The notes beneath the pieces are model-generated. The model saw only the letters and a program-made list of their open reading frames with translations, did no database searches and was not told where the DNA came from. A stretch of 64,000 nucleotides of DNA, from NCBI RefSeq assembly GCF_004379255.2, contig NC_056033.1, forward strand, positions 4,320,172 through 4,384,171, given 5' to 3'. Position numbers and translations under genes: made by a program. Below, piece after piece: positions 24,289 to 34,238 of the stretch (within the stretch, counting starts at the first letter, position 1; each line of letters opens with the position of its first letter). This DNA comes from Salvia splendens. Lineage: Eukaryota; Streptophyta; Magnoliopsida; Lamiales; Lamiaceae.

Positions 24289-24560
24289 AGGGGTGCATTA
24301 TAATGTTATTTTTCTTAAATTGCTAACTTATTAACTCATCAATGTAATGCATTAAAAATGTCAACACGATCACATTAAAATATCAACACATATTTGTGTT
24401 GACATTTTAATAAATTGTATTGACATTTAAATATTAATGTCAACACAATGTATTAAAATATCAACTTAAGTTTATGTAGACATTTTGATATCATCGTGTT
24501 AATATTTTTAATACACTACTTTAGTTAGCAATTTAAAAAAAGTTAGCAACGGATCATACC
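24289..24560. mobile_element. Palindromic Mutator-like MITE with 9 bp target duplication
   Basis: The 272 bp of inverted arms share TTAAATTGCTAACT near each end and TGTCAACA/TGTTGACA phrases in the middle. It is flanked on both sides by an exact 9 bp repeat TATCTGCTA (24280-24288 and 24561-24569). A 9 bp duplication is the mark of Mutator-superfamily insertion. Confidence 0.8.
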
Positions 24561-24639
24561 TATCTGCTAGTATGAATTTCTTTCTCTTATTCATTATAAT
24601 ATCTTATAAATTGACTTTGACTAAAACAACCGTTTCTTA

Positions 24640-26569
24640 GAGCATCCATAATAAGAATAGCACAACCATAGCTTAGCCACAAACTCCTTCTGCCACATCA
24701 TTAGCACTAAAAATCCTCCTGCCACATCATCAAAACAAGCAAATAGCCCAGCAATAGCCTAGCCACATCACTCAAAATTATATAAAATAAATAATTAACA
24801 ATCACACAAAATACGAAATTAAATTTACGACACAAATACGAGAAAATTCAATTATATTATTAAGATTAAAAAAGTACATTAATTAAAAAAATTACATTAA
24901 TTAAAAAAAACCGCCTCCGTCTCACTCCTCGTCGCCTCCGTCGCCCCCCAACCGTGCCGCGGCGGCATTCAAATCGGCTCGCATGCTCACGAGCATTGCG
25001 TGAAGAAAACTCTTCTCCTCGGGGTCAGTTGCGGTCTTCCAATCGGCTAAGGTCTTGGCCATCTGAGCCCGCATTTGTTGACGCGCGAAGCAGGCGAGAT
25101 CGGCTGTCGACTGGCCAACAGGGGGGATGCCGTCCTGGGACCCCCCGGCGACCCCCCTCGGGGTCAGTTACCGTCCTGGGACCCTCGGCGAACCCCCTAG
25201 ATTCCCGTTGCGTCCGCCTTTGACCAGCCGGGCGAGTTCGGCGAGCGAACGATGGAGGGGACGAGAGCTCCTGAGCACTCTCGGGGAGGTCGTGGGAACC
25301 GCCGCTGCTGCCGCTGTAATCACCGGTATAGTTCAGTCGCTGCTTCTTCGGTCAGCCAGCGTCGACACCTGCCCGGAACTTCTCGGAGTCTGTCAGCACC
25401 TCATAGCAGTTCCAGTAGGTGAACTCCTTATAGAGCCCGGGCATAGGGAAGGCTTTCTCCGCTATCCTCCTGCAGTCCTTGTCAGTTTGGCCACTACTCT
25501 GCATGCGGAGGGCGTTGGCGTACAAGCCCGAAAATCGGAAGACCCCAGCCCTGATTCGGTCCCACGCCTTCCCGCACTCCTCCATGTTGCGTGGCCTCCC
25601 CTCCGGGCAAAATGTCTTGTAGGCTGCTGCTATTTTGGCCCACAAGTTGACGATCCTCTGATTGTTCGAAGTGAGGGGATCATCGCAAACACTCACCCAC
25701 GCCTTGGACAGCGCGACGTTCTCCGCATCCGTCCACTTCCTCCGTACCTGGCTGTCGTCATCAACCGGCTGCGCCGACTCGCCGGCCCTTTTGCCCTTCC
25801 CCTTGCCCTTCTTCTTTGGGCCGCCCCGACCCCGCCCTACTCCCCCCGTTTGAATGGGAGTTTCCGGAACCCCGAGAAGATCAAACCCCAACTCCTCTAA
25901 GGAGAAAGTCTCAAATTGCGTGAACTGCGTCTCTGATGGGGTTGATGTGTGCGAAGAAACAGTCGAAAAATCAAAACTGGGGCGATAGACGTTGTCCCCC
26001 CCCCGGCGTCCCCTGCGTCACGGGCTGCATCGCCGGTACCCCCGGCATCATCTGCATACCGGGATGCATTCCCGGTACTCCCCCGTCATACTAACCCCGC
26101 CTGCCATCCCGGGCATACTACGCCCGGCTGCCATTCCGAGCATCATCTGCTGCCACAGGTACATGTTGTAGTACCCGGGCATCGGACCCCATCCACCTCT
26201 CAGGGGTACCGAGGGAGTTTGAGACCCGCTCGTCACTGGAGTACCTTCGTTGTTGTTATCCATTTCGCGTTGTTGCTCTTGTACAGAAATTAAGACAAAG
26301 AGAATACTCGTTAAAACAAGCGGTGCAAATGAAAATGAGGTGCAAATCGCGTATATATACTGTTTCGAAAATTAAATAAATAAAAAAAATCCGCTCGCCG
26401 ATCCGGAGCCTGCAATGGCGGTCAGCGCATCGGCCAGCGCTCGGAAATCAGCGTGCGCTCGCCGATTTTTTCGCTGAAATTCGGCTAGCCGGTTACAATG
26501 GTTCGGCGAGCGAACCGGCTAGAGCCGGGGATTGGCTAGCCGGTCCGCTCGCCGCCATTGTGGATGCTC
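24640..26569 (-). mobile_element. PIF/Harbinger element carrying Myb-like ORF1
   Basis: The 1930 bp has ends GAGCATCCA / TGGATGCTC and flanking TTA on both sides (24637-24639 and 26570-26572), the preferred Harbinger target. It carries the accessory Myb-like gene on the minus strand but no DDE transposase. GC-rich subterminal repeats (the phrase GGCTAGCCGG and similar) fill 26390-26560. It sits about 80 bp upstream of the leader of the methionine aminopeptidase locus. Confidence 0.88.
24922..26263 (-). pseudogene. Harbinger ORF1, Myb/SANT-like DNA-binding protein (decayed)
   Basis: ORF1 proteins of PIF/Harbinger elements bind element ends and help the transposase. The N-terminal part (26263-26048) starts MDNNNEGTPVTSGSQTP. 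A frameshift near 26070 moves the family frame. The core (25891-25352) has the SANT/Myb-like region with RRKWTDAENVALSKAWVSVC, NLWAKIAAAY and a C-rich linker. A TGA at 25354-25352 then interrupts it, and the same frame continues (PKKQRLNYTGDYSGSSGG). The reading frame region ends in an acidic GGDEE stretch at 24922. A run of ten C at about 25995 is a likely slippage site. The breaks mean it no longer encodes a whole protein. Confidence 0.75.
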
Positions 26570-26783
26570 TTATAAAGCCTTCATCTCCGTGTCCATCTAA
26601 TTTTATTCTTGTGGAAAACCCTAGCATTCTTATTTTCCTCGAAATCACAGAATAGCCAAGGTAATAATCTCGTCTTCTAATTATTGCGACGTCACTGTTG
26701 ATTGTGAAAAGCATTGGATGATTTGGATTGTCTGTTAATAGTTTTTCCAATTTATTTGTGGTTGATGCAGTTGGAGAAAAAAA

Positions 26784-29700
26784 ATGGCAGGTGGATCAGA
26801 TGCTGTGGAAAACACCGGCTTATCTTGTGCTAGATGTGGCAAACCTGCTCATCTTCAGTATGATATTCTCTCCTCACTTTTTGCACTATTTTTAATTTAT
26901 CTTTTACGGCTTGGAAGGGACTAAAGATTGATTCTTTATCGCAACCCTTAATTATAATCTTGTGTTGCATTGAAAATGGTGTTTTATTTGGTTAATTTGA
27001 TTTGCTGGTGACTGGTGGTGGGATTTTCACTTGCTGGATTGCTTTTCGTGTTTTGGGAAATTTTTAAGTGTGTTGAGGTGCTCTGGTCTGGGCACTACTC
27101 ACGGTGTTGTTTGCTGCATACAGGTGCCCCAAGTGCGTACAACTAAAGCTTCCCCGTGAAGATGCCGCTTTCTGGTTAGTCTTTGGTTGTATTTTATGGA
27201 ATGTAACTTTTTCTTGAAACTGGATTAAGATGACTGAGGGTCTAAATTATGGAACTGGAGTGCTAGTAGTGTAGACGCACTCCATAGTAGTAATTGATTC
27301 TGTTCTTGTGTATGATACATTACTGTAAATTGGGCTTCATTCTTTGTGGAATTGGCTGCAATGTTGAAGTTAATGCATATTCTTGATGGATATCATTACC
27401 CTTTCCAGTTCCCAAGACTGTTTCAAGGCATCCTGGAGTTCACATAAATCTGTTCACTCGGGTACAAAACCTTCTTCCCTGCTCCTGAAAATTCTAGTGA
27501 ACGAAATTTGGGCCTGCCAAATGATGGCTGGCTATACTGCTTGCGGAAAGGACAGTCCCAGACACCAAAACTTCCACATTTTGACTGGACAGGGTACTAA
27601 TTACTTTGACCCCTATCCCACCCGCCAAAAAGAAAGCTTCTTCTGCAACTACTAAAAAGTCTTTACTCTGTTTTTTCCTCTTCCTTTTCAGACCATTAAG
27701 GCCATATCCAATATCACAGAAACGTTTTGTACCTAATCATATTGATCAACCTGACTGGACAATTGATGTAAGTTTCTTGGTTCATTTATTTCTAAATGAT
27801 TGCTGCATTAAGCTTTGAATTTTTGTACCGAATGCAACATACTGTATTAGACATGTCTGGTTATGTGGGTGATTAATGTTCACAGGGACTTTTTTTCAGT
27901 GAGAACTGAGAAGACATAATTGCTTTTGTGCTAGTACTCCTCCTATATCAGGTGCATAACATCTATTTCTTCTACCTTTTTCAGGGAATTCCGAAAATTG
28001 AACCCAATAGTGACCTGCAACATGTTGTGGAGGTAGTCACTCGTCTCTGAGTTATGTGTGCCTTTTAAAGTCTTAACTGTTATTTATATTAAACTGGATA
28101 TAACTGGATGCAATTATTTTTTATGATATAATTTATGAAGATCAAGACTCCAGAACAAATCAAGAGAATGAGAGAATCTTGCCGGGTAAGCCTCTTTATT
28201 GTTCTTCTCTTAATATAGAATTATGCATACATGTTCTGATGTTCATCTCACTGAATATACTGGAGTTGGAGAAACACACACCATAGCCACAATGAATCAC
28301 TATTAACTAATAAGTTAGTAGACTCATCCATCCTTACCAAAGATCCTTGACTTTGGGTATGGAGCAGCCTACAAATCAGCAAGGGATTGGTCACTGGTGG
28401 ATTCCTTGGTCTTGAACAAAAAAAAGAGATTCATAAAAAATTAGAAATACCATTCTAGCTTGGTATAAGTCTAGCTGAAACAGCATTAGATGGCAGCTTG
28501 TCTTCTGGAGAGTCAAATTATTATTCTTGTATTCAGTATGCAATATATATTCAGCAATTGAGTATAGTTTCGACTTCTTGCTTAGTGTTTCATTCTTACC
28601 TCCAGATTGCAAGGGAAGTTTTGGATGCTGCTGCTCGGATTGTAAGACCTGGAATCACTACTGATGAAATCGATGCTGTTTTTCATGAAGCAACTATTTC
28701 TGCTGGTATGATTTCCATATCTCACATTTAACACTATATCCATATCTGGAGAATTTTGTTTGTTGTTTTATGTGTCAGATTAGTAGATGATGTTTCTGTG
28801 TGCACTATATTTTTTCCTGCAGGAGGATATCCATCTCCTTTAAATTATCATTTATTTCCTAAGTCTCGCTGCACGTAGGTATTTCTTACTTTAAAGTTAT
28901 GAACTCTTAATTCTCTCAGGTCAGTAAATGAAGTCATCTGTCATGGGATCCCTGATGCAAGGTATGTTGTAAGCTCAAGCATCAATTATACCATAGGTCC
29001 TAATGTATAGCCATTGAAATCCATTTCGTACCAAGAATCTGGTGTCTGAAGTCTGACGTACTTTTAGTGACTTTGGTCTTATGATTCTCACATAATATTC
29101 TTCCGGTCTCTAATTTGTTTCTCCTTGGCTCAAGAACTTAAGGACAGTCCATGGACCCAACCCCTTGATTTTGAATCCTATGTAAAGAAACACATACATC
29201 AACTATAATAACTGTAATAAATGTGTGTAACCATTCTATACAAGGAAAGTACCTTCTCACTCACTTCTGATTCTATCATTCAGGATATTAGAGGATGGAG
29301 ATATTGTCAATGTTGACGTGACTGTGTACTATAAAGGGGTACATGGTAAGGTTACTCATTGCCAACTCAAGGTCATATTTATTATGAGTATATTCATAAT
29401 GTAAAGATACTTAATACTTTCTTGCTTGTCTTGTTGTGCAGCTGACTTGAATGAAACATACTTTGTGGGTAATGTTGATGAAGCATCTAAACGGCTGGTT
29501 CAGTGTACATATGAATGCCTGGATAAAGCAATAGCAGCTGGTAAGTATTTGCCCTTTTGTGTCTTGGCATAATTCTTTTGGTATCTAGTTCTCTCCTTCC
29601 CCAGTTTTCCCATGTGCTTTTCAACTCTTGCTTGAACAATCATACAAACTCAAAATTATTTAGTACTGCTTGTGCTTGTTACTTTGATTCATTTCTCAGC

Positions 29701-30732
29701 TTTAATATCATCTCGGAATCATGCCCCTGACTGTTTATTGTGTCTTATCCATGCTCTCTATAGTTAAACCTGGAGTCCGTTTCCAGGAAATGGGGGAAAT
29801 CATTAGCCGCATGCTTCTATGTCTGGTTTCTCTGTGGTAATTGAGCGTCTCTTATTTGTAAATCTAAAATTTTTCATTCAAACTTTTGACGTTCCTGATA
29901 TTCAAGTGCTCTTTTTTTCTCATTCTGGTCATGGAATTGGCTAGCTCTTCCACTGTGCACCAAATATACCCCATTATGCAAGTATCCTCAAAATGGAGTT
30001 GAACTGTACACTTTTATCATATTTTACTTTGAGGATAATTCTAACAATGCATGTTTGTTTTGGTGAATTGTCCTGAAAAAAATCAATTGACTTTGCGATA
30101 AATGAACTTGTGTTATATCTTGCCATTAGGATTCCTGATCCGAGAGTATATGTATCATTTCATCTTTCCATATTACCTCGTAACTTCCACTTTCCCGTGA
30201 TGCCTTAACCTTGAGCAGAAAATAAAGCTGTTGGAGTGATGAAAGCGGGCCAGACATTTACCATTGAACCTATGATAAATTCTGGTAAATATTTGCTTGC
30301 TAACCAAATGCACTTTGTTTGAATCTCTGAATTTTATATATTTTCTGTTTGCATCTAAAAACACTTCCATGGCAGGTGTTTGGCGCGATCGGACGTGGCC
30401 TGATGGATGGACTTCTGTAACTTCTGACGGAAAACGCAGTGCCCAATTTGAACATACACGTCTGGTAAAATCTCAACTTGGGCTCTTTACATTCTTGGAG
30501 GAATTTATACTACATAGTACATTCCACATCAATTTTACATGTCTAATCGTCACTGTTCAGTATTACATTATGCCTTCTGGCCGATATCAGTACTAATAGA
30601 ACAATTGCTTTAATGAAATGTATTCTTGTGGTAACGCCTGCGACGATTCTGCAGGTCACATATACAGGAGTTGAAGTTCTCTCTGCACGCCTGCCCTCGT
30701 CTCCGAAAGTGTTTCCTTGGGTGAGTCCATAA
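26784..30732 (+). pseudogene. Methionine aminopeptidase 1 (MAP1A-like), probably decayed
   Basis: MetAP1 removes the initiator Met from cytosolic proteins. Exons by family alignment: 26784-26857, 27124-27174, 27409-27593, 27692-27767, 27985-28032, 28141-28185, 28606-28705, 28823-28874, 28920-28961, 29284-29345, 29442-29540, one from 29764, one ending 29981, 30219-30284, 30376-30464 and 30655-30732. The N-terminal zinc finger (CARCGKPAH, CPKC, CSQDCFKASW, H) and metal ligands in NVDVT, ADLNET, GHGIG, IEPM and QFEHT are visible. Three breaks are seen. Exon 3 is out of phase by one base between about 27465 and 27500. Near 29810 a base is missing (CGCATGCT where the frame needs one more C). TAG at 29942-29944 stands where the family has an acidic residue after GHGIG. 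The exon before GHGIG has also lost a recognisable SYC. A 5' UTR intron precedes the ATG. Either a young pseudogene or, less likely, sequence errors. Confidence 0.78.
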
Positions 30733-31271
30733 ATGGATAGTGGATTATTGGTGAGATGATTCAAGCAACATTTTGCATCAACTTGAGGAATGCGGCTTTC
30801 TTGTTGCTAACTTGCTCTTAGTGGCAAGGTGTTGTATTTGTGTACTATTCTGCCTAATATCAAATTTTGAGTTAATTTTTTTTTCAGTTTCAAATGATTG
30901 TATTATTTTCAGCAACTGATAATAAGATATCAAATGAGAGGATTCATATTTTCTTATTTATTTACTCCATATGATGTTATTCTGTAGAATTTCCAAGTTG
31001 AGAAATTTTCTCAGTTTAGAATTATATCTTGGCTGTCCACTTGTTTCTTCCACTGATGATTTTCTAACCTTTCAATTATTCATTGATGTATAGGTGCCTT
31101 AAATTTTATGTTAATATATAAGAATTTCCAAAACTTGAATCAATATATTCTTTACATGTTATTTTTTCATATTATTATAATTTTCCATCAGAAAACAAAC
31201 AAATCAAATTCAATAAACAATATGTAGCAAAGCATCTAAGATGCTCAAAAACTTAAAAGGGAACGATTGAA
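30733..31271. other. Spacer between convergent loci
   Basis: 3' regions of the MetAP1 locus (plus) and the inhibitor gene (minus). Nothing further seen. Confidence 0.5.
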
Positions 31272-31913
31272 CTAGGGTTTGACAACATGAGCAGCCCTAA
31301 ATCTTGCAGCAAATCTATTGAACAAGGCCAGCGCAATGCTAGTAACCTGTTGAAGATTGAGAACCCTAGCTTTGATCAAGGCCTTCATCTTCCCCCCGAT
31401 GGCCCGCCCCGAGATCCCATCGATGCACATGCTTGCGTCGGTCAATGCAGTGCTCATCCATGTTTGGACGTTGCTTGCATGCCATGTGAAGTCACTACTA
31501 CTACTTCCCCCATCTTCCTTTATGTGGTGCGCCTCCTTGATGCATTTTGTGAGCTGATCCACCCCATCATTTATTTGATCCAAACACTCCCTCACGGATC
31601 GGGACTCCGGGCCCTTGGTCCTGTTCAGCCTCTGGGCCACTTCGGTGATGTAGGCTTGTGTTGACTCGGCCCTAGCTAGGGTGACTTTCAGTGCGATCTG
31701 GGCGAGTTGTCGGTGACTTAGGGTTTTTGTGAAGCTAGCAACGTAGGGTGATAAGTACTTTACACACATAGTGGAATAGAGTGTTGTCTCGCATTGCGAC
31801 TCAATGAACGCCCTAGCCCTAGATCGGGCCCGTCCCCGGGAGACCGGGTGCTGGGCTTGAACTAGGGTAAGGACTAGAAGGGAAAGTGCTAGAAAGGCTA
31901 TTGTTTTTGCCAT
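31272..31913 (-). CDS. Pectinesterase/invertase inhibitor-domain protein
   Basis: A single exon of 213 residues. PMEI-domain proteins bind and block pectin methylesterases or acid invertases in the cell wall. A signal peptide (about 1-20, ending VQAQ) precedes the PMEI fold. The first disulfide pair is in CETTLYSTMC (C41, C50). Further cysteines are C110 (RECLDQ), C124 and C163 (SMCIDG). Family signatures VQTWMSTALTD and SNxLAL-like helix are visible near the C-terminus. An Arg-rich segment (RGRARSRARAF) follows the signal peptide, as in several inhibitor-like proteins. Two pectinesterase loci are 8-20 kb away. Whether it acts on pectinesterase or invertase cannot be told from the sequence. 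Confidence 0.92.
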   Translation of the reverse strand: MAKTIAFLALSLLVLTLVQAQHPVSRGRARSRARAFIESQCETTLYSTMCVKYLSPYVASFTKTLSHRQLAQIALKVTLARAESTQAYITEVAQRLNRTKGPESRSVRECLDQINDGVDQLTKCIKEAHHIKEDGGSSSSDFTWHASNVQTWMSTALTDASMCIDGISGRAIGGKMKALIKARVLNLQQVTSIALALFNRFAARFRAAHVVKP

Positions 31914-32021
31914 TGTATGCGTGAGTGGGAGATTGAAAACTTTGGGTTTGGAGTTTAACTTTTTGAATTAATGTGTGATGTGTTTGTGTTAATGTATGAT
32001 AATGAAGTTGGTGTTATGGGG

Positions 32022-32030
32022 TTTATATAG
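32022..32030 (-). promoter_or_regulatory. Probable TATA box of inhibitor gene
   Basis: CTATATAAA on the minus strand lies about 110 bp before the ATG at 31913, a normal spacing for a leader of about 80 bp. Confidence 0.55.
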
Positions 32031-34238
32031 AGGTGATTTGAATCATCATGCATCTCTATGGCTACTTGAATGAGTTTGCATTCTAGATTATAAATATTAT
32101 TTTAACAATGTCAATGACCATGTGTTTGTAGTTTCCTAGAACCAGGTTGGATAGTTTGTGTCGGATTTGGACTAAACAAAAACCTTAATTCATGGTGGGG
32201 CCATTTGGAATATTAAGCAACTTTGGAGTTACTTAATTTGTCTTAGAAATTTTCATGTTCAAGAATAATGCGTGACAAGTATATTTTTACTTTAGTAACA
32301 CCCAAAAGATTTTTCTCTTTTTAACTTTTGAATTGTATGGAATGACTCAAATATCACGAATTTTTTCTTTAATATAAATAATAGTAGGTAAACAATATGG
32401 TGGTGAAGTAGAATGGTAGAAGTATTAGATAGAAAAACATTTCTTAATAAAAAAATATAATAATAATATATACTAATAAATAATACTACTAATAATAATA
32501 TCAGCTATGTTGTCGGCCTCTGTTCCATTTCTTCGCTACAAAAAATTCAGGAAACCTTGCTTTTGAAAAGCATGAATATGATGCTAAAACAAAGGAAATT
32601 GATACGAAATTATTTAATTTAAATTGAATAATAAGAGCACCAACTAACAATCTCCAACTATAGACACAATTCAAATAACTTAAAATTAATTGAAATACCA
32701 AATGCACAGAGACAATCAAGCTTCACACTTTTTTCCATATGAAAGTGAATTCTCAAGGCAATTTATATTCCTAACTAATTACATGATTTACTAAATACAA
32801 ACTGCACTCCTTCACTCAAACTGCGAAATACGAAACAATATTACTAATATCATCACCATAATTTTCTATATATATTCCGTTCATATTAATTTCCTATGAT
32901 TATTATAAGTGCTTGATTAAGAGATAAACCATCCGTGTAGAGTGTAATATTATGACAAAATGACCGTTAATTACGAAAAGTTATCATATTTTTATGGAGT
33001 AATATTATATTGTCATCAGATTTAGGTGTATCTTGGTAAGGCTTTACTTAAACCGACGACTTATAATGGAGGATTAATTAAAACTAATCACGTGGGTTTA
33101 ACTTGGTTTAGCAAATTTCGTGGCCCATGCATAACGGCTAATCTAATTCTGACAGTCAACCCTCACCCAATTCAATTCCATGTCATTCCGATTTTAGGAT
33201 GTTACATTTACTCTTGCCCAGCAATTTTGAAAATCAATCGAAAGTTAGAATTTTTAGCAACTATCCCACGTCCAAAGTTTTTGATGACTGTATCTGATAC
33301 GACAACCGAAATATAAAAAATGGACGTCATGACCAATGCGTTAAAGTATATCGTCTATTTACAATTTACACATAAATAATAGCATCGTATTGAAATACAT
33401 CAATAATGCATTCTATTAAACTACTACTTGATGATGAATTCGTCATAGAATAATTGCAAACAAATCTAATTTTCATAATTTCTAGCTAGTTTTAAAATTT
33501 ACATAATAGACCAAAAATTTAATCAATTTTATATAGTTAATCTTCCCAATAGTCAGTCATTTTTATTAATTATAACATGCTCATTAATTTAGATAAAGTA
33601 TAATTTACAATCAATCACAATAATATAATATAACCAAAATTTACAATACACTTACATTTTTTATACTCCTTTATATTAATTACAACATGCAATTTTTTTA
33701 GTCCCATGATTGAGATTCTAGAGATTTCACGCGTGTTTTGTTCTTCCTCGATTTGATTCAACTTATTTAAATTGGTCATCATTTTTAATACAGGTGTGGT
33801 ATAGATATTATAGTTGGCAGCTAAGTGCCATCTGCTAATGAAGTGTATATTCTATAAGTATGTACATACCAAAATATTTGTTAATGATCAACTTGCATCT
33901 TCATTGATCTGGAATCATAGGAAAGGACCCCACTCTCTTCAAATTTAATGTGTATAAGTATTTTTAAAAAAATACTGAAATATAGTAATTTATTCGATAC
34001 AATATCATAAAATCTTGATTCGTGCTTAAGACACTACAGATTTAGCATCATTAAAAGATACATGTAAATATACAGCCATTTACACCTGCTTTGATCTACC
34101 TACTCTAAATTCTTTAATCAAACAAAACCTTTTATATGGAGTAACAATTTCATTAGCTACAATAAGCAATTTCATTACCAAATCCTTTGATGAATGATGC
34201 TCACTTTGTGCATTTCTATTTTTCACTGCACTGTCGTT
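32031..34238. other. AT-rich intergenic region
   Basis: About 2.2 kb with no supported gene. A 96-codon frame at 33026-33316 matches nothing I know. AT-rich (TAATAA)-like runs occur near 32458-32500. Confidence 0.45.

Noticed and set aside
27383..27655. 90-codon frame at the MetAP1 exon 3
   Set aside because: It is the frameshifted reading of exon 3 plus intron, not a separate gene.
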